A stretch of 27,683 nucleotides of DNA, taken from CAZPUS01 sp964589825 (GTDB taxonomy: Bacteria > Fibrobacterota > Chitinivibrionia > Chitinivibrionales > WJKA01). The notes beneath the pieces were generated by a model. It was not told the origin of the DNA and searched no databases. It worked only from the letters and a program-made list of their open reading frames with translations. Positions 25,099 to 27,683 of this stretch are shown here, in pieces (the first letter of the stretch is position 1; each line of letters begins with the position of its first letter). The position numbers and the translations under genes are program-made. The DNA lies in NCBI GenBank assembly GCA_964589825.1, contig CAZPUS010000035.1:1-27683 (forward strand), written 5' to 3'.

Positions 25099-26088
25099 AT
25101 GACGAATCACATTCGATGGGGCATTATCGCACCCGGAGCGATTGCGCATACATTTGCAAACGAATTCGCCGGCGTTCGTAACGCGACGCTTGAGGGTGTG
25201 GCATCGCGAGCTTTATCACGGGCAGAGGCATTTGCGGAGAGATTTTCAATACCAAAAACATTCGGCTCGTACCGGCAATTGTGTGAAGATCCACAAATCG
25301 ATGCCGTCTATATCGCGACCCCCCACAATCTCCATTACGAAAACACGATTATGGCAATGCAAAATGAAAAATCGGTGCTTTGTGAAAAACCTTTTGCAAC
25401 CGATGCAACTCAGGCCCGGACCATGCGGGATATGGCACGGGAAAAAGGGCTATTCTGTATGGAAGCGATGTGGGCACGTTTCAATCCTGCATGCAGAACG
25501 ATTGCTTCGTATATTCGAAAGGGAATGCTTGGAGATATCGTGAGTGTACATGCCGATTTCGGCTTTATCGCACCATTCGGACCCGATCACCGGCTGTATA
25601 ATCCCAATCTTGCAGGTGGCGCACTGCTCGATCTGGGAGTCTATCCTGTCTGGTTTTCACACTGGCTTCTCGGTACTCCCGATGCACTGCACAGTCACGC
25701 AATAATGGGTTCTACCGGGGTAGATGAGCAGAATGCCGCGGTGTTCGAATATACCGGCAGAGCACATGCAGTGGTCAGTTCCGGTTTCCGGACCGATACC
25801 GACAGAACCGCTGTGGTGGCGGGAACTAAAGGGACGGTGTTTTTCGACCGTTTCTGGCACCGGGCCCTGAAGGTTACTCTCTGCAGACGCGAAGAGGAGG
25901 ATGTCGTCGTGGAATTTAATGAAAACGATCCCGGGCTTCATAACGAGACGCAACATGCAACCGACTGTATCCTGCAGGGGAAAACCGAAAGTCCCGACAT
26001 GACGCTCGATACCAGTGTGGCGGTAATGGAGACAATGGACCGAATGCGCGCGCAGTGGGGTCTGCGTTATCCGTGGGAAAAACAGTAA
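25099..26088 (+). CDS. Gfo/Idh/MocA-family oxidoreductase
   Basis: A 329-aa NAD(P)-dependent oxidoreductase. The N-terminal Rossmann domain has WGIIAPGAIAHTFANEF and the signature VLCEKPFATDATQA with the catalytic Lys. The C-terminal alpha/beta domain has GGALLDLGVYPVWFSHWLLG. It resembles the trans-dihydrodiol dehydrogenase branch. Substrates of the family are sugars, inositols or dihydrodiols; none can be named here. ATG 25099 is favoured (SD AAGGGAGA, 7 nt) over the TTG at 25093. It is divergent from citrate synthase. Its stop lies inside the stem of a bidirectional terminator. Confidence 0.9.
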   Translation: MTNHIRWGIIAPGAIAHTFANEFAGVRNATLEGVASRALSRAEAFAERFSIPKTFGSYRQLCEDPQIDAVYIATPHNLHYENTIMAMQNEKSVLCEKPFATDATQARTMRDMAREKGLFCMEAMWARFNPACRTIASYIRKGMLGDIVSVHADFGFIAPFGPDHRLYNPNLAGGALLDLGVYPVWFSHWLLGTPDALHSHAIMGSTGVDEQNAAVFEYTGRAHAVVSSGFRTDTDRTAVVAGTKGTVFFDRFWHRALKVTLCRREEEDVVVEFNENDPGLHNETQHATDCILQGKTESPDMTLDTSVAVMETMDRMRAQWGLRYPWEKQ

Positions 26089-26125
26089 AGACACATTGTA
26101 ATGCCATATTACAATGCGTCTTTAC
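26085..26125. terminator. Bidirectional terminator hairpin
   Basis: GTAAAGAC-A-CATTGTAAT (26085-26102) pairs with ATTACAATG-C-GTCTTTAC (26108-26125), 17 pairs with one A/C mismatch and a 5-nt loop. On the minus strand the stem is followed by TGTTTTT, a good U tract, so it ends the mini-Hcp transcript. On the plus strand it overlaps the oxidoreductase stop codon and lacks a T run. Confidence 0.8.
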
Positions 26126-26150
26126 GGCTAATATATGGTTCTGATGCTCC

Positions 26151-26255
26151 TTATCCCTGCAGTGCGGCTACCTCGGCGTCTTTGCCGCATACACCCTTTT
26201 TTGTGCATCCCTGTCCCGTCGCGGTCTGTTCGCATTGAAAACAGAACATTTCCAT
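26151..26255 (-). CDS. Mini-Hcp: stand-alone N-terminal cysteine motif of hydroxylamine reductase/hybrid-cluster protein
   Basis: A 34-aa gene with an excellent SD (AAGGAGA, 7 nt before the ATG). The peptide has FCFQCEQTATGQGC and KKGVCGKDAEVAALQG, which match the start of the hybrid-cluster protein (about MFCYQCEQTA...GCGKxxE/TAALQ). It carries the four cysteines (5, 8, 17, 23) that bind the proximal 4Fe-4S cluster. Full Hcp has ~430-550 residues; here the frame stops right after the motif, and no continuation in any frame lies between it and the terminator. It is either a 3'-deleted hcp or a true small iron-sulfur peptide. Its neighbours, a cupin and a ferredoxin-type protein, fit an Hcp/nitrosative-stress setting. 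Confidence 0.7.
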   Translation of the reverse strand: MEMFCFQCEQTATGQGCTKKGVCGKDAEVAALQG

Positions 26256-26430
26256 AGTGCGTCTCCTTATATTGTGTTGAAAAGTTGATTGTTGTGCAGT
26301 GTAATCGCTCTCAATAAAATCTCGATTGGGATTCATTTCCCCCCGCGGTCCATCTTACCAGCATTACACGCGTTTTTTCTGTACCGCGTGTGTGTAAAAA
26401 ACGAACCCGGCACGTGGTAATACATCCGGC

Positions 26431-26775
26431 TTATTCGGCGACGAACGTTGTCTTTTTTTTCGGTTTTGGCGCTTTTATTACCATAACTTTCAGTACGTCA
26501 TTGGACGTGTTATACCAGCAGTGGACAATATCCCCGGGACTTTCCACAAGTGTATCTTTCCCCACTTGTCGGCGTTCGTCCCCAATTTCCACTTCACCAC
26601 TTCCTTCAAGCACATAGAATGCCACATCTACCGGTGTGATATGACGTTTCAGGGACTGCTCCGGATGCAGAGTAAGTACAGTAATCATGGCGCTCTCTTT
26701 GTTGTAGATATTGCGTGCATCCACGCCATGGGCATTTTTCATGAGCGGTGTTTCGGCAGGGTTTCGGATAATCAT
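26431..26775 (-). CDS. Small cupin-domain protein
   Basis: A 114-aa single cupin. Motif 1 is about SLKRHITPVDVAFYVLEGSGEVEIG (residues ~40-65, with His45 and Glu after the aromatic strand; the second His of HxH is Thr). Motif 2 is PGDIVHCWYN with a His. The altered HxH may leave an incomplete metal site. AGGGAGAT is the SD. The C-terminus is Lys-rich (KAPKPKKKTTF). Cupins of this size are often sensors or isomerases. It lies between the ferredoxin-type gene and mini-Hcp on the same strand, so it is probably part of a redox-stress unit (inference). Confidence 0.85.
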   Translation of the reverse strand: MIIRNPAETPLMKNAHGVDARNIYNKESAMITVLTLHPEQSLKRHITPVDVAFYVLEGSGEVEIGDERRQVGKDTLVESPGDIVHCWYNTSNDVLKVMVIKAPKPKKKTTFVAE

Positions 26776-26837
26776 TGCAGATCTCCCTAGTTAGCTGAAA
26801 AGGTAATTGAATAAATAATAGTATTAGCAGTACGCAT

Positions 26838-26858
26838 ACATTTATATGTCATAAATGT
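26838..26858. promoter_or_regulatory. Palindromic operator candidate upstream of the cupin
   Basis: ACATTTA-TATGTCA-TAAATGT: 7-bp perfect arms around 7 nt, in the ferredoxin-cupin intergenic region. A second weaker dyad, TGAC-N5-GTCA, follows at 26876-26888. Both look like sites for a dimeric Crp/Fnr-type regulator, but neither matches the FNR consensus, and HcpR identity is not shown. Confidence 0.4.
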
Positions 26859-26885
26859 GCATCAATTCGCATATATGACAAAAGG

Positions 26886-27683
26886 TCACACCCATTCATT
26901 CTTGAGTATTTCTCCCTGAATACTCACCATGATATGTTTTAGAGGGACTTTTCTGCTCGCCTCTGACGCGGCTTTTTGTGCGAGCGCGATCAGGCCGTTG
27001 CAGCAGGGAACCTGCATGGTCATCACGGTAAGGGTATTGATTTGAGATTCTTCGATAAGTACCTTTATTTTTTCCAGATATATTTCCTGACCACTGTCGA
27101 GTTTGGGGCAGGCGATCGCGAGTTTTTTGCCTTTTAGCCAGCCGGCGTGGAAATCGGGCAGCGAATAGGCTATGCAGTCCGCGGACAGCAGTATGTCTGC
27201 GTGGTGATAATGCGGTGCACGGGGTGATATGAGATGCATCTGCACCGGCCAGTGGGTGAGTTCGGATACCGTCTCTGCGGATGCAGAAGGCGTTTTTTCA
27301 GGTGCCGAAGAAGGGGAAAAGCTTTGCGTCTTCGAGCCGGGACAGCCGCCTGATGTGCATCCCCGGGCAGACCCTGCGGCATCCTCCTGCGTATGAGCGG
27401 GGATCGCGATGTTATGTGCGCGCAGATACTCGAGTGCCTGCTGATAGTATGCGTATTGATCATGACTCAACAGATGCTGTAGATGCGCCCTGATGGTATT
27501 CTCGCCTTTTTCCGCGACATTGGCCATGACGTCGTGTTCGTTATAGGCTTTTGCCTCGCGTTGCACAACCGAGATCGCGCCCTGAGGGCATTCCCCGATA
27601 CACGCACCCAGTCCGTCGCATAACAGATCACCGTGTTTCTGCTTCCCAGGCATCAGTTTTTTTGTCTGCTTGAAAATTCTTCG
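26886..27683 (-). CDS. Ferredoxin-type 4Fe-4S protein of Hcp loci, 5' end outside the window
   Basis: 265 residues are visible, and the frame stays open to the window edge. The ATG at 27653 is internal, since the residues before it (RRIFKQTKKL) continue the family's sequence between its two clusters. The visible cluster motif is LCDGLGACIGECPQGAI, with Leu in place of the second Cys, as is usual for this family. A Pro/Ser linker with GCTSGGCPGSK follows. The C-terminal domain has ACPKLD and QVPCCNGL. Proteins of this type occur beside hcp and may pass electrons to the hybrid cluster (established association, role inferred). The first, canonical cluster should lie just outside. Confidence 0.88.
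   Translation of the reverse strand, partial: RRIFKQTKKLMPGKQKHGDLLCDGLGACIGECPQGAISVVQREAKAYNEHDVMANVAEKGENTIRAHLQHLLSHDQYAYYQQALEYLRAHNIAIPAHTQEDAAGSARGCTSGGCPGSKTQSFSPSSAPEKTPSASAETVSELTHWPVQMHLISPRAPHYHHADILLSADCIAYSLPDFHAGWLKGKKLAIACPKLDSGQEIYLEKIKVLIEESQINTLTVMTMQVPCCNGLIALAQKAASEASRKVPLKHIMVSIQGEILKNEWV

Noticed and set aside
26151..26336. Longer 61-codon version of the mini-Hcp gene
   Set aside because: The SD lies before ATG 26255 and the extra N-terminal residues do not belong to Hcp.
26340..26400. Rho-independent terminator between the cupin and mini-Hcp
   Set aside because: A CACGCG/CGCGTG stem exists, but no T run follows it in the minus direction, so read-through into mini-Hcp is likely.
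1..27683. CRISPR array, tRNA, rRNA or complete insertion sequence
   Set aside because: No regularly spaced repeats, cloverleaf or transposase gene was seen in any intergenic region.

Overview
The window looks like a scaffold piece from an uncultured, flagellated, diderm bacterium. The evidence is a flagellin with a sigma-28 promoter, an arabinose-5-phosphate isomerase for LPS/KDO, lipoprotein and Sec signal peptides, and two secreted proteins ending in beta-sandwich tails of the type IX sorting / FlgD-Ig kind. This mix, with the fused pyruvate dehydrogenase E1, would suit the Fibrobacterota/Chitinivibrionia or a related FCB-type lineage. That placement is inference from gene style only. A run of exactly 100 N (9389-9488) marks a scaffold join of unknown true size, so the left and right parts may not be strictly adjacent.

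Left part (1-9388). A secreted serpin leads a tight group with two secreted proteins that carry C-terminal sorting-type tails. A serpin remnant follows that lacks exactly the hinge and reactive loop, then a terminator. Next is a DUF3108-like exported protein. A three-gene minus-strand operon encodes an LsrF-type thiolase/aldolase, a zinc alcohol dehydrogenase and a VOC protein. Facing it is a flagellin gene with a sigma-28 promoter and a hairpin leader. Downstream of flagellin lies a ~171-bp palindromic element with 34-bp perfect inverted ends, next to the gap.

Right part (9489-27683). A pyruvate (2-oxoacid) dehydrogenase operon runs E2 (5' end lost in the gap), E3, fused E1 alpha-beta. A hairpin-rich leader precedes rho. 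proC overlaps a TlpA-like thioredoxin with a C-terminal LysM. An HU/IHF gene is divergent from a 43-codon small gene that has its own Shine-Dalgarno (SD) sequence and terminator, with a 12-bp inverted repeat between them. An arabinose-5-phosphate isomerase without CBS domains, nadB and a VWA-type membrane protein form one operon. It is convergent with citrate synthase, which is divergent from a Gfo/Idh/MocA oxidoreductase.

The right edge carries a minus-strand group: a ferredoxin-type protein (cut by the window end), a small cupin and a 34-residue gene that is only the N-terminal cysteine motif of the hybrid-cluster protein Hcp. Central carbon genes (PDH, citrate synthase), NAD and proline synthesis and envelope functions make up most of the content. 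The least explained items are the mini-Hcp gene, the loop-less serpin copy, the lsrF-adh-voc operon, the palindromic element, the structured rho leader, the small gene beside HU, and two homologous coding fragments (7546-7731 and 18254-18409).
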